This document shows, in pieces, positions 9,773-18,494 of a stretch of 64,000 nucleotides of DNA; the stretch's first letter is position 1, and each line of letters opens with the position of its first letter. The position numbers were made by a program, and so were the translations under genes. The notes below the pieces were generated by a model. The model saw only the letters and a list, made by a program, of their open reading frames with translations, was not told where the DNA came from and did not search any database. The stretch lies in contig DAIUFE010000004.1 of assembly GCA_036844765.1 (NCBI GenBank), positions 9,428 through 73,427 on the forward strand, read 5' to 3'. Origin of the DNA: Thermocaproicibacter sp036844765 (GTDB lineage: Bacteria > Bacillota > Clostridia > Oscillospirales > Acutalibacteraceae).

Positions 9773-11007
9773 AAAAGATGAGGACGATCTTCGGGTTTGA
9801 ATTCAGGAACTACGCCAAGAGCAAATCTTTTCTGATCCTCACCGTGCTGCTCGTCGCCGCGGCGGGCGTCGCGCTCTCCATCCCCCGCCTTCAGGAGGCG
9901 TTCGGCCCGGGCGGCGGGTCCCCGGCAGAGCGGCAGACCGTCGCCGTGGTGGACAAAACGGGAACGGGCGCAGTCGTCCCGGCGCTGACGGCGGCTTTCG
10001 TGGATAAAAAGGTCGCGGCCGTCGACCTCGGCATCGACGCGCTGAAGGCGGAAGTCGGGAACGGCAAATACGACGCCGCGTTCGTCGTCGACTCCGGGCT
10101 GCACTACACCTACGTGGTGAAGAACCTCGGCATGTACGACACCACCCCGGCGCAGGCCGAAGAGGCCCTGCTCGCCGTCTACCGCAGCCAGGCGCTGCAG
10201 AAGCTCGGCGTTTCTCCGGCGGAATCGCAGAAGATTCTTTCGGCCCGGATGCAGTCCGACGTGGTGAAAACCGCGGACGGGAAGGACCAGATGAAAAACT
10301 TTTTCTTCACCTACGTGATGATCTTCGTGCTGTACATGGCCATCCTGATCTACGGCCAGCTGGTGGCGACCAGCGTGGCGACGGAGAAAAGCACGCGGGC
10401 CATGGAGCTGCTCATCACGGCGGCCCGGCCGACGGACCTGATGTTCGGCAAGGTGCTGGGCGCGGGGACAGCCGGCCTGGTGCAGCTCGCCGCGATCCTG
10501 GGCAGCGGCTACGTGTTCTATCACCTGAACGAGAGCTATTACCGGAGCAACGAGATCGTGCAGTCCATTTTCGGGATGCCGGCTTCCATCCTCCTCTACG
10601 CGCTGCTGTTCTTCCTGCTTGGGTTTTTCATCTACGCCTTTCTGTACGGCGCGCTCGGCTCCCTCATCAGCCGCATGGAAGAACTGAACCAGGCGGTCAT
10701 GCCGGTCACCTTTCTGTTCATCATCGCGTTCATGATCGTGATGTTCAGCATGGGGAGCGGCCAGGTCGACAATCTGCTGATGGTGGCCCTCTCCTATATC
10801 CCCCTCACGTCGCCCATGGCGATGTTCGTGCGCATCGCGATGGGGAACGTGGCCGGATGGGAGGTCGCGCTCTCCGTGCTGATCCTGGTCGCCAGCACCG
10901 TCGGCATCGGCTTCCTGGCCGCGGCCATCTACCGCATGGGCGTGCTGCTGTACGGCAAGCCGCCCAAGCCGGGCGAGATCGTCGCCATGCTGCGGAACAG
11001 CAAGTGA
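9769..11007 (+). CDS. ABC-2 type exporter permease (NatB-like)
   Basis: A 412-residue protein. One helix (residues about 20-40) is followed by a 150-residue extracytoplasmic domain (about 45-185). Five more helices follow from FFFTYVMIFVLYMAILIYG onward, and it ends in a short cytoplasmic tail with GKPPKPGEI. The conserved TEKSTRAMELLITAARP segment after the second helix is typical of the ABC-2/NatB family. Its start overlaps the ATPase stop (ATGA), and a strong terminator follows at once, so this is a two-gene operon. Confidence 0.92.
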   Translation: MKKMRTIFGFEFRNYAKSKSFLILTVLLVAAAGVALSIPRLQEAFGPGGGSPAERQTVAVVDKTGTGAVVPALTAAFVDKKVAAVDLGIDALKAEVGNGKYDAAFVVDSGLHYTYVVKNLGMYDTTPAQAEEALLAVYRSQALQKLGVSPAESQKILSARMQSDVVKTADGKDQMKNFFFTYVMIFVLYMAILIYGQLVATSVATEKSTRAMELLITAARPTDLMFGKVLGAGTAGLVQLAAILGSGYVFYHLNESYYRSNEIVQSIFGMPASILLYALLFFLLGFFIYAFLYGALGSLISRMEELNQAVMPVTFLFIIAFMIVMFSMGSGQVDNLLMVALSYIPLTSPMAMFVRIAMGNVAGWEVALSVLILVASTVGIGFLAAAIYRMGVLLYGKPPKPGEIVAMLRNSK

Positions 11008-11044
11008 AAAAGCCCGCCCGGACGGAAACGGGCGGGTTTTTCGT
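11008..11044 (+). terminator. rho-independent terminator of exporter operon
   Basis: AAAAAGCCCGCCC ... GGGCGGGTTTTT, a near-perfect hairpin with flanking A and T runs, begins at the base after the stop codon. Confidence 0.95.
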
Positions 11045-11065
11045 CGGAGCCCCGGAAAAGCCCTC

Positions 11066-11094
11066 TTGTTTCCGGGAACGAAAGACTCTATAAT
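11066..11094 (+). promoter_or_regulatory. sigma-A promoter of patatin gene
   Basis: -35 TTGTTT (11066-11071), 17-base spacer, -10 TATAAT (11089-11094). Confidence 0.8.
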
Positions 11095-11124
11095 AAAGAA
11101 AAAAGCAGGAGCGTGAGGAGTGCC

Positions 11125-11994
11125 ATGGCCATCGGACTTGTGCTGGAAGGCGGCGGCATGCGCGGCTGGTACACCGCCGGCGTGCTGACCGCGCTGAACG
11201 AAAACCGGATCTCTTTTCCCGTCGTTTACGGAATTTCGGCGGGGGCGCTCAACGCGCTGGATTATATTTCCGGGCAGAACACGCGGGGACAGGCTGCCAA
11301 AGCCATGAAATACGCCGCGGACGAACGCTATGTGAGCGTGAGCAATCTGCGCAGGACCGGCTCCCTGTTCGATTTCGACTTCATTTTCGGCGAGCTGTAC
11401 CACAAGCTGATGCCGTTCGATTACGGCGCGTTCTTCAGCTCTCCCGTCGAGCTGAAGGCCGGCGCCACGGACTTGAAAACCGGGCAGGCCGTCTTTTTCG
11501 GCAAGGCGGATATGGACGAAAATTTCACGCCCGTGCGGGCCTCGTGCTCGCTGCCGATGGTCTCGAACGTTGTGAGCTTCCGGGACCGCGAGCTGCTGGA
11601 CGGCGGCTGCGCGATGCCGATCCCCGTCGAGCGCTCCATCTTCGACGGGAACCGCCGGAACGTGATCGTGCTGACGCGGGACGCCTCCTACCGGAAGGGC
11701 CCGCACCCCGAATTTCCGCGCGCGGTGCTGCGGGTCCGGTACGGGGCCTACCCGAATTTCGTCGAGACCATGATGCGCCGGCCGGAGGTTTACAACGGCG
11801 AGCTGGACGTCTGCAGCCGCCTGGAACGGGAGGGCGGGGCGGTCGTGATACGGCCGAGCGTCCCCATCGTCACCAGCCGGTACGAGAAGGACCCCGCCAG
11901 GCTCCGGGAGATCTACGATCTCGGCATCCGGGACTGCGAGGCCAAACTCGGCGCCGTGCGGGAATTCCTGCGCGGCGGGGAGCGGGGTCAGTAA
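11125..11994 (+). CDS. Patatin-like phospholipase (YjjU type)
   Basis: A 289-residue protein with the complete patatin catalytic set: oxyanion-hole glycines in LEGGGMRGWYTAG, nucleophile elbow GISAG (serine near residue 44), and the catalytic aspartate in LDGGCAMPIP. No signal peptide is seen, so it is cytosolic and would hydrolyse acyl esters of lipids. I take the ATG at 11125, which GAGGAG precedes, rather than a GTG at 11113. Its stop overlaps the convergent murI by seven bases. It stands alone with its own promoter. Confidence 0.88.
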   Translation: MAIGLVLEGGGMRGWYTAGVLTALNENRISFPVVYGISAGALNALDYISGQNTRGQAAKAMKYAADERYVSVSNLRRTGSLFDFDFIFGELYHKLMPFDYGAFFSSPVELKAGATDLKTGQAVFFGKADMDENFTPVRASCSLPMVSNVVSFRDRELLDGGCAMPIPVERSIFDGNRRNVIVLTRDASYRKGPHPEFPRAVLRVRYGAYPNFVETMMRRPEVYNGELDVCSRLEREGGAVVIRPSVPIVTSRYEKDPARLREIYDLGIRDCEAKLGAVREFLRGGERGQ

Positions 11995-12767
11995 GCCTGC
12001 ATCTCGCCGAGCCGGCGGTGCAGGCGCGCGATCTTTTCGAGCGTCGGCGCGTCCCCGACCTTCCGGCCGGAGATATAATATTCCACGCCGGGCTCCCCGC
12101 CGCCGGAAAGGCCCGCCTGCCGCAGAACGCGCGCAAGGTTGTTCACGGTGCCGGCGCACCCGTCGATCAGCGCGGCCCCGGCGGGGAAGATCCGCGCGAA
12201 CGTGTCTTTGAAATAGTTGAAATGCGTGCAGCCGAGCACCAGCGCGGAATATTGCGAGAGGTCGTAGGGAGAGAGCGCCCCCTCCAGATACCGCCGCACG
12301 GCGGGGGAATCGAATTCCTCCCGTTCCGCGAAGCGGACCAGGCCCGGCAGGGCCAGCAGGTCGACGGAATGGTCCCGGTCGACCCGGCGGATCAGGTTCC
12401 GGAGCTTGTCCTGCCGCACGGTGACGGGCGTGGCGACGACCATGACCCGCTTTCCCCCGCTGACCTGCACCGCCGGCTTGACGGCCGGCTCCATGCCGAG
12501 GATGGGGAACCGGTACTTGCGGCGGAGAAAGCCGATGGCCGCGCTCGTCGCGGTGTTGCAGGCGACAACGGCCGCCCGGATGCCGCGCGCCGCCAGAAAG
12601 GCCATCGCCCCGTCCGCGAAGCGCACGATCTCCTCTTTTTTCTTTTCGCCGTAGGGGACGTGGTCCTCGTCGGCGTAATACAGGTACCTCTCGTTCGGCA
12701 GGACCTCAAGGGCCCGGTGGAGCACGGTGATCCCGCCGATCCCGGAATCGAAGATCCCGACGGTCAT
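11988..12767 (-). CDS. murI: Glutamate racemase
   Basis: A 259-residue enzyme that makes D-glutamate for peptidoglycan. The N-terminus is canonical (MTVGIFDSGIGG), and both catalytic cysteines are present, in VACNTATS and LGCTHF. The conserved DEDHVPYGEK segment follows the glycine-rich N-terminus. The ATG at 12767 overlaps the stop of the upstream acetyltransferase by four bases, so the two share a transcript. Confidence 0.95.
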   Translation of the reverse strand: MTVGIFDSGIGGITVLHRALEVLPNERYLYYADEDHVPYGEKKKEEIVRFADGAMAFLAARGIRAAVVACNTATSAAIGFLRRKYRFPILGMEPAVKPAVQVSGGKRVMVVATPVTVRQDKLRNLIRRVDRDHSVDLLALPGLVRFAEREEFDSPAVRRYLEGALSPYDLSQYSALVLGCTHFNYFKDTFARIFPAGAALIDGCAGTVNNLARVLRQAGLSGGGEPGVEYYISGRKVGDAPTLEKIARLHRRLGEMQAY

Positions 12768-13318
12768 TCGACCCCACAGGGCTTTCCGGCGTCCCGGCTC
12801 AAGGCGGCGGCCATGGCGTATTCGCCGTATTCCGGCAGGGGGCTCCTGCGCTCCATCAGCACGGTGTCGCGCCAATGGCCCAGGCCGTCGCGCGCGATTT
12901 TCTCGCGGTAGCCGACCGCGCGGAACCCGCATTTCGCGTGCAGGCTCAGGCTCGGCGCGTTGTTGCGCATGATGCTGGACTGCAGGGTCCAGACGCCGTT
13001 TTTCTCGGACGACTCGATCGCCTTCCGCAGGAGCAGCGTGCCCACGCCCTGGCGCCGGACGCCGTCCGCGATGTAGATGCTGACCTCGGCCACGCCGGAA
13101 AAGCACGCGCGCGCCGAAGTGGGGGAAAGCGCGACCCAGCCCCCGATCCTTCCGCCGTCCTCGCACACGAAGCGGCCGAACGGCAGGTGCGCGCGGTCCC
13201 ATTTTTCATACGGCGGGCAGACCGTCTCAAAGGTCGCGAGACGGGTCTCCATCCCCTGGAGATAAATGGCGGCGACGGCGTTCCAGTCGTCCCTGCGCAT
13301 CTCTCTGACGTTCCACAA
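12764..13318 (-). CDS. GNAT-family N-acetyltransferase (phosphinothricin acetyltransferase-like)
   Basis: A 184-residue product if started at the TTG at 13318, with AAAGGA nine bases upstream; this places the fold's first strand (NVREMRRDDWNAVAAIYLQG) at the proper N-terminus. The acetyl-CoA binding motif is VRRQGVGTLL, followed by LHAKCGFRAVGYREK and a late GHWRDTVLMERR strand, all typical of the Pat/MddA group acting on small amino compounds. The substrate is unknown. It is coupled to murI by a four-base overlap. Confidence 0.83.
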   Translation of the reverse strand: MWNVREMRRDDWNAVAAIYLQGMETRLATFETVCPPYEKWDRAHLPFGRFVCEDGGRIGGWVALSPTSARACFSGVAEVSIYIADGVRRQGVGTLLLRKAIESSEKNGVWTLQSSIMRNNAPSLSLHAKCGFRAVGYREKIARDGLGHWRDTVLMERRSPLPEYGEYAMAAALSRDAGKPCGVE

Positions 13319-13451
13319 GCAAACCAGTCCTTTATCTTTCGGATTTTTTGTTTTGGTTGAAGAGCACAGCATATTGTATCACACTCGCGCGTCGGAAAAA
13401 AGTCTATTTTTCAAAACTTGTTTCCGTTCGCGGAAGGGAGGAAAAAGGGAC

Positions 13452-14324
13452 GTGATCGTCAGCGCAAGCAGGAGGACGGACCTCCCCGCCTTTTATTCGG
13501 ACTGGTTCTTTCGCCGCGTGAAGGCCGGCTTCGCGTTGGTCCGCAACCCGTTCCGCTCCTCGCAGGTTTCGCGCGTCTCCCTGCTGCCGCAGGACGTGGA
13601 CTGCGTCGTGTTCTGGACCAAAAATCCCGCCCCCATGCTGAGCCGGCTGGACGAACTGGAGCGGGCCGGTCTGCCGTTCTATTTCCAGTTCACGCTGACG
13701 CCCTACGGGAAAGATCTGGAGCGGAACCTTCCGCCGAAGCGGGAGCTCATCGGGACGTTCCGGAAGCTGAGCCGGGAAATCGGGCCGGACCGCGTGGTCT
13801 GGCGGTACGACCCGGTCGTCTGCTCGCCGGAGCTCACGCCGGAATGGCACCTGCGGCAGTTCCGGTCCCTGTGCTCCGCGCTGGAGGGCTGCACGCGGGA
13901 ATGCGTGTTCAGCTTCCTCGATTTTTACGCCAAAACGAAGCGGAATACGGCGGGGCTCGGCCTGCGCCCCGCCCCGGCCGCCGTGATGGAGCACGTCGTG
14001 GCCGGCTTTGCCGAAACCGCGGCGCGTTATGGGCTGACGCTGAAAACATGCTGCGAAGCGGCCGATTTCGAGCGGTTCGGCATCCGGCGCGGCGCGTGCG
14101 TCGACGCGGAAAAGGTCGAACGGATCACCGGCCGCCCGCTGCGCGCCCGCAAAGACCGCGGCCAGCGCCCCGGCTGCCGTTGCGCCGCGAGCGCCGACAT
14201 CGGCGCCTACGACACCTGCCGGAACGGATGCGTCTACTGCTACGCGACCGACCCGGCCCGCGCGGCCCGGAACGGCGCCGGGGCGGGCGGCCCGGATTCC
14301 CCGTTCCTAAACGGGCGGCCGTAG
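13452..14324 (+). CDS. DUF1848 protein
   Basis: A 290-residue product from a GTG start with GGGAGG upstream. It matches the DUF1848 family as I know it: N-terminal VSASRRTDLPAFYSDWF, a central VVFWTKNP, and a C-terminal cysteine cluster (CRCAASADIGAYDTC, CVYCYA) that could bind an iron-sulfur cluster. The TIM-barrel-like spacing and the cysteine motif recall radical-SAM-related proteins, but the biochemical role is unknown. It is divergent from the acetyltransferase-murI pair. Confidence 0.82.
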   Translation: MIVSASRRTDLPAFYSDWFFRRVKAGFALVRNPFRSSQVSRVSLLPQDVDCVVFWTKNPAPMLSRLDELERAGLPFYFQFTLTPYGKDLERNLPPKRELIGTFRKLSREIGPDRVVWRYDPVVCSPELTPEWHLRQFRSLCSALEGCTRECVFSFLDFYAKTKRNTAGLGLRPAPAAVMEHVVAGFAETAARYGLTLKTCCEAADFERFGIRRGACVDAEKVERITGRPLRARKDRGQRPGCRCAASADIGAYDTCRNGCVYCYATDPARAARNGAGAGGPDSPFLNGRP

Positions 14325-14332
14325 ACGGCGAA

Positions 14333-14361
14333 GCGGGCCTCCGCTTTCGGCGGAAGCCCGC
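14333..14361. terminator. hairpin between convergent DUF1848 and ldh genes
   Basis: GCGGGC-ct-CCGC-tttc-GCGG-aa-GCCCGC gives a stable bidirectional hairpin 8 bases after the DUF1848 stop. No long U tract follows on either strand. Confidence 0.5.
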
Positions 14362-14375
14362 AAAGGGCGCTCGGC

Positions 14376-15326
14376 CTACCGCGGCAGGTCGAGCGTTTTC
14401 AGGACACCTTCGAGCGACGCGGCGGATTTTTCAAGCTGGGCCTGCTCTTCCCCGCTGAGCTGGATATCCACCAGCTTCTCCACGCCGTCCTTGCCGACGA
14501 CGGCGGGGAGGCCCATGCACAGGCCGCTCAGGCCGTAGTGGCCCTCCACCAGGCTGGAAACCGGCAGGATGGACCGCTCGTCCCGCAGGATGCTCTCCGC
14601 GATGCGGCGCACCGCCATGGCGATCCCGTAGTAGGTCGCGCCCTTCTTCCGGATGATCTCGTAGGCGCTGTCGCGCACGCTCTCATAGAGCTTCCGCATG
14701 TTCTTCATATGCTCGGAATAACTGCATTTCTCGCAGAAACGGTGCAGCTCCACGCCGGAGACGTTCGCGCTGCTCCAGACAGCGAGCTCGCTGTCGCCGT
14801 GCTCACCGATGATGTAGGCGTGCACGCTGCGGCTGTCCACCTGAAGGTGGCGGCCCAGCAGGTATTTCAGGCGCGCGGTGTCCAGCACGGTGCCGGAGCC
14901 GACGACCCGGTTCGCCGGAAAGCCGGAAAGCCTGAGGGCGGCGTAGGTCAGGATATCCACCGGGTTCGAGACAATCAGCAGGATGGTCTCGGCGTTGCGC
15001 CGGGTGATCTCGGGGATCACCTGCCGGAAGATGCCGACGTTCTTGTTCACGAGGTCCAGCCGCGTCTCACCGGGCTTCTGGTTCGCGCCGGCGGTCACGA
15101 TGACCAGGCCGCAGTCCCCGATGTCGTCGTAGCTCCCCGCGTAGATTTCCATCGGCCGCGCGAACGGCAGGCCGTGGCTCAGGTCCATCGCCTCGCCCTC
15201 GGCGCGGTCCCGGTTCACGTCGATCAGGACCATCTCGGAGAACAGCCCGCTCTGCATCAGGCTGAAAGCGGAGCTGGCCCCGACGAAGCCGCATCCGATG
15301 ATGGCGCATTTCCGGTCATTCAGCAT
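14376..15326 (-). CDS. ldh: L-lactate dehydrogenase
   Basis: A 316-residue NAD-dependent enzyme reducing pyruvate to L-lactate. The Rossmann start CAIIGCGFVGASSAF, the conserved NPVDILTYAALRLSG and the catalytic histidine in IGEHGDSELAVWS are all present. I prefer the ATG at 15326, because GGAAAGGAT lies at normal spacing upstream; an ATG at 15335 would sit on the ribosome binding site. The start overlaps the end of the AlkD-like gene by 11 bases, so the two are likely co-transcribed. LDH supports a fermentative lifestyle. Confidence 0.94.
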   Translation of the reverse strand: MLNDRKCAIIGCGFVGASSAFSLMQSGLFSEMVLIDVNRDRAEGEAMDLSHGLPFARPMEIYAGSYDDIGDCGLVIVTAGANQKPGETRLDLVNKNVGIFRQVIPEITRRNAETILLIVSNPVDILTYAALRLSGFPANRVVGSGTVLDTARLKYLLGRHLQVDSRSVHAYIIGEHGDSELAVWSSANVSGVELHRFCEKCSYSEHMKNMRKLYESVRDSAYEIIRKKGATYYGIAMAVRRIAESILRDERSILPVSSLVEGHYGLSGLCMGLPAVVGKDGVEKLVDIQLSGEEQAQLEKSAASLEGVLKTLDLPR

Positions 15327-16050
15327 TTTGATCATCCTTTCCGACTGCGATCGATTTCCGTTTCATGGAGCGGATCAGCTCCTTCGTCTCCGCGCCGACG
15401 CGGCGCGATTCCGTGATCTTCTGCAGCGATTTGTTGTAGGTCCAGTCGTCCAGCCGCGCGCGGCGCAGGTATTCCATCGTCCGCCGCGGGTATCGGACGA
15501 AGCAGGCCGAAACCGCCCACGCGACCGCCATCCGCGCGTAATATCCGCCGCGGCGGGCGCGGTCGAAATCCGCGAACAGGCGCGGGAGATATTTTTGATC
15601 GAGGAAGAATTCCATCATTAAGGTAACCGCAAACCGGACGGAAAATTCGTTCTCATCGGAAAGATAGCTTTCCAGGAACGCGAGCGACCGCTCCGGGTTT
15701 TGCTTTAGAAAGCGGAAGGAAGAGCAGCAGATGTCGCAGGCCGCCCAGCTCTTGATCTTCGGCACGAACGCCGCCGCGCGGGCAAGCGCCTCGTCGTATT
15801 TCATCTCCGCCGCGCCGATCACCAGTCCCTGGACCATCACTTCTTCGAGGGAATCGTCCCGCGCCTCGGAAAGAAACCGGCGCCAGTCTCCCTTCGCGAT
15901 CTGTTTGGCCAGGGCGCGCAGCTTCGGCGTGCGGACGCCAAGGATCCTTTCGCCGGGGATCAGCCGCCGCTGGAACCGTGCGAACGGCTCTTCCGCAAGC
16001 GAATCCAGCCCGCGCAGAAAATCCGGGTAGCCCGCAAAAGCTTCTTCCAT
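15316..16050 (-). CDS. DNA alkylation repair protein (AlkD-like HEAT-repeat)
   Basis: A 244-residue protein; the ATG at 16050 has GGAGGG upstream. The pattern is that of the AlkD/DUF1061 family: ERILGVRTPKLRALAKQIAK, then WRRFLSE, a SWAACDICCSSF segment, and helical repeats with MAVAWAVSACFVRYP and LDDWTYNKSLQKITESRR. These proteins are HEAT-repeat DNA glycosylases or their relatives acting on alkylated bases. The catalytic Trp/Asp pair (SWAACD) appears to be kept. Its promoter is at 16237-16265, beyond a false gap. Confidence 0.85.
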   Translation of the reverse strand: MEEAFAGYPDFLRGLDSLAEEPFARFQRRLIPGERILGVRTPKLRALAKQIAKGDWRRFLSEARDDSLEEVMVQGLVIGAAEMKYDEALARAAAFVPKIKSWAACDICCSSFRFLKQNPERSLAFLESYLSDENEFSVRFAVTLMMEFFLDQKYLPRLFADFDRARRGGYYARMAVAWAVSACFVRYPRRTMEYLRRARLDDWTYNKSLQKITESRRVGAETKELIRSMKRKSIAVGKDDQNAE

Positions 16051-16096
16051 TTCCGCCCTCCAAAATATACCTTTTAAGTATATTATATCTGCTTTT

Positions 16097-16196
16097 NNNN
16101 NNNNNNNNNNNNNNNNNNNNNNNNNNNNNNNNNNNNNNNNNNNNNNNNNNNNNNNNNNNNNNNNNNNNNNNNNNNNNNNNNNNNNNNNNNNNNNNN
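16097..16196. other. scaffold join of 100 N between overlapping contigs
   Basis: The 55 bases before the N run (16042-16096) are identical to the 55 bases after it (16197-16251). This is the signature of two contigs that overlap by one assembly k-mer but were scaffolded with a default 100-N gap. Collapsing the duplicate removes 155 bases and places the alkD gene next to its promoter. Confidence 0.93.
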
Positions 16197-16236
16197 TTCT
16201 TCCATTTCCGCCCTCCAAAATATACCTTTTAAGTAT

Positions 16237-16265
16237 ATTATATCTGCTTTTTTCCCAAAAATCAA
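16237..16265 (-). promoter_or_regulatory. sigma-A promoter of alkD-ldh
   Basis: On the minus strand -35 TTGATT (16265-16260) and -10 TATAAT (16242-16237) are 17 bases apart. With the false gap collapsed, the start codon of the AlkD-like gene lies about 35 bases after the -10. Confidence 0.8.
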
Positions 16266-16293
16266 GCTGCCGCCTTTTGAAAAAGGCGGCAGC
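16266..16293. repeat. perfect 28-bp palindrome in the bceB-alkD intergenic region
   Basis: GCTGCCGCCTTTT-ga-AAAAGGCGGCAGC has 13-base-pair arms. It begins one base after the -35 hexamer of the alkD promoter. It can serve as a bidirectional terminator or be part of an interspersed palindromic element. The next 150 bases (16294-16442) contain no gene; they hold a purine-rich tract and a small GCAGGC-ttt-GCCTGC hairpin before the bceB stop. Confidence 0.6.
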
Positions 16294-16442
16294 GAAAACT
16301 TTGACGCAGGGGAAAAGGGACGGGAAAAGAAAAGAAAACGATAAAAGCAGGCGGAAGATGCCCAAACCCGTCCCGCCAAAGAAAGCCCGGCGCTCACTCC
16401 AAACTGAACGGCGGGCCGGAGTGCAGGCTTTGCCTGCCAGGC

Positions 16443-18494
16443 TTAACCCGCCGAGCGGATCATGCTGCGGCTGCCGAAATAAGTGGCAAGGAAATACGCG
16501 CCGTAGACGACGAGGAAGATCGCGGCGGTCGCGAAGATATTCCAGAGCATATCCACACCGTCCGCCGTCACGAGGGCCTGGTTCACCGCCTGGATTCCCA
16601 CGGCCGAGTGGACGGCGGCGAGGGAGAGCGGCAGCAGGAAATACAGCGCGATCTGGGTGAACAGCGCGTGGTCCACCATCTTCTCCTCCGCGCCGAGCTT
16701 GCGCAGAAGGCCGTACCGCTCTACGTTGTCCGCGGCCTCGGAGAGCTGCTGGAGCGCGAGCACCGCCGCCGCCGCGATCAGAAACACCAGGCCGATGTAG
16801 AGGGCGAGGTAGGAAGCCATCATCTTGGAGCCGCCGGCCAGCTCGTAGATGTCCTTTTTCGTCGTGAGGTAATGGTAATTGGGGTCCGCGTCGCTCCCCT
16901 TGACGGCGGCCAGCGCCTTCCCAAATTCGTCGTTCTCCGCGCCGGGATTGAAATTGAGATTCAGGATGGTCGTGAAAGGCGTTTTTCCGTCCAAAAAGGC
17001 GTCCGGAAGGATCAGCGTGCCGCCGTCCGCACCGGTCCCGCTGTCGGCGTAGCTCTCGGCCAGCCGCGTTTTCAGCGGTGTCAGCGCCTTCCCGCCGATC
17101 GTGATCTTTTTCCCGGCCCTCAGGGCGTCGTCATACGCCGGGGCGACGGAAGCATAGGTGCAGTTGACCGCATACCGGTCTTCGGCGAGCGCCAGGGGCT
17201 TCTCCCCCCGCAGGGTCCGCAGCCGGTTGAAATCGGAGAGGGACATCAGGCTGATCCGCATCCCTTGGGCCTGGGCGGGATCGTACTCCCCGAAAATCTT
17301 CGGCCAGTTGTCCCGATTGAAAAAGAGGGCGTAGCTGATCTCTTTTTCCTCATAGAGGCTGACCTGCGCATAGCGGTCGGACCACCGGGAAAGGTCGAAC
17401 CCGCTCTTTTTGAGGGACGCCAGGATATCCTTGCTCGGGATGGAAACGGTTTTGACGATTTTCCCGCTTTCGTCCGTTTTTTCGCCCGATCCGCCCCAGG
17501 AGATCAGCGTCGCGTCGTAGGGGCACGCCGTTTTCAGATCCGCCGAAAGCACGCGGGAGACGGTCACTCCGGTCGAGAGCGTGCCGATGGTGACGAGCAG
17601 CATGATGCAGATCACGGAAACGGAAACGAACGTCGTGTTGATCTTGGAGTTGAACTGCCGGAGCACGAACATGTTCAGATTCTTGAAATACAGCTTTTTA
17701 TCGGCCTGAACCGTCCGCAGCAGGAAACCGGAAAGCGAGAAAAAGAACAGGAGCGTTCCGGCCGAGCCGAGGACCAGCGAGGCGACGAACTGCGGGGTGA
17801 TGCGGAACATCCCGTTGGTCAGGATCAGGCGGTACGCCTCCGCCAGGCACCCGACGGAAACGAGGAACAAAACGACGGAAATCCACAGCCGGCGGATGCG
17901 CAGCTTCTGGTTCCGGCGGCCGGCGCCGAGCAGGTCAATCAGCTTGAGCCGGGAAACGGACACGATGTTGAACGCCATGACCACGACGAAGATCACGCCG
18001 AAATAGACCAGCGTTTTCCAAAACGCCGACTGTGAAAACGTGAAGACGAATTTTTCAAGATTGGCCTCGAACATCCTTGCGGTGACGACGGACATCCCCT
18101 GGGAAAGGAAAATCCCCGCCGCAAGGCCGGCCGCCAGCGAAACCGCCCCGATCAGGAGCGTCTCCAGGACCAGGATCGCCGAAATCCTGCCCCTCGGCAT
18201 GCCGAGCGTCATATAGACGCCGAGCTCCTTCTTCCGCCGCCTCATCAGGAAGCCGTTGGCGTAGACGACGAGGAAGCCGAGGATTACCGAAATGAAAACG
18301 GACACATAGCCGATCACCCGCGCGAGGCTCCGGAGAATCTCTTTCTGGGACTGGCTGACCTTCAGCATCACGGTCTGCGCGTCGAGCGAGTTGAACATGT
18401 AAAACAGGCAGACGCCGAACATCAGCGTGAGAAAATAAACGGCGTAATCCCGCAGGCTTTTCGTCACGTTCCGGAAGGCGAGCTTATAAAACAT
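16443..18494 (-). CDS. bceB: Bce-type ABC transporter permease (FtsX domains)
   Basis: A 683-residue protein of the BceB/VraG class: a 10-helix plan with two FtsX-like modules (helices 2-4 and 8-10) and a large extracellular domain of about 200 residues (roughly 315-540) between helices 7 and 8. RRRKKELGVYMTLGMPRGRI after helix 2 and VERYGLLRKLGAEEKMVD after helix 8 are the coupling segments expected for this family. With BceA it detects and removes lipid-II-cycle-targeting antimicrobial peptides such as bacitracin, and signals to the partner kinase. Its start overlaps bceA by 11 bases. Confidence 0.9.
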   Translation of the reverse strand: MFYKLAFRNVTKSLRDYAVYFLTLMFGVCLFYMFNSLDAQTVMLKVSQSQKEILRSLARVIGYVSVFISVILGFLVVYANGFLMRRRKKELGVYMTLGMPRGRISAILVLETLLIGAVSLAAGLAAGIFLSQGMSVVTARMFEANLEKFVFTFSQSAFWKTLVYFGVIFVVVMAFNIVSVSRLKLIDLLGAGRRNQKLRIRRLWISVVLFLVSVGCLAEAYRLILTNGMFRITPQFVASLVLGSAGTLLFFFSLSGFLLRTVQADKKLYFKNLNMFVLRQFNSKINTTFVSVSVICIMLLVTIGTLSTGVTVSRVLSADLKTACPYDATLISWGGSGEKTDESGKIVKTVSIPSKDILASLKKSGFDLSRWSDRYAQVSLYEEKEISYALFFNRDNWPKIFGEYDPAQAQGMRISLMSLSDFNRLRTLRGEKPLALAEDRYAVNCTYASVAPAYDDALRAGKKITIGGKALTPLKTRLAESYADSGTGADGGTLILPDAFLDGKTPFTTILNLNFNPGAENDEFGKALAAVKGSDADPNYHYLTTKKDIYELAGGSKMMASYLALYIGLVFLIAAAAVLALQQLSEAADNVERYGLLRKLGAEEKMVDHALFTQIALYFLLPLSLAAVHSAVGIQAVNQALVTADGVDMLWNIFATAAIFLVVYGAYFLATYFGSRSMIRSAG

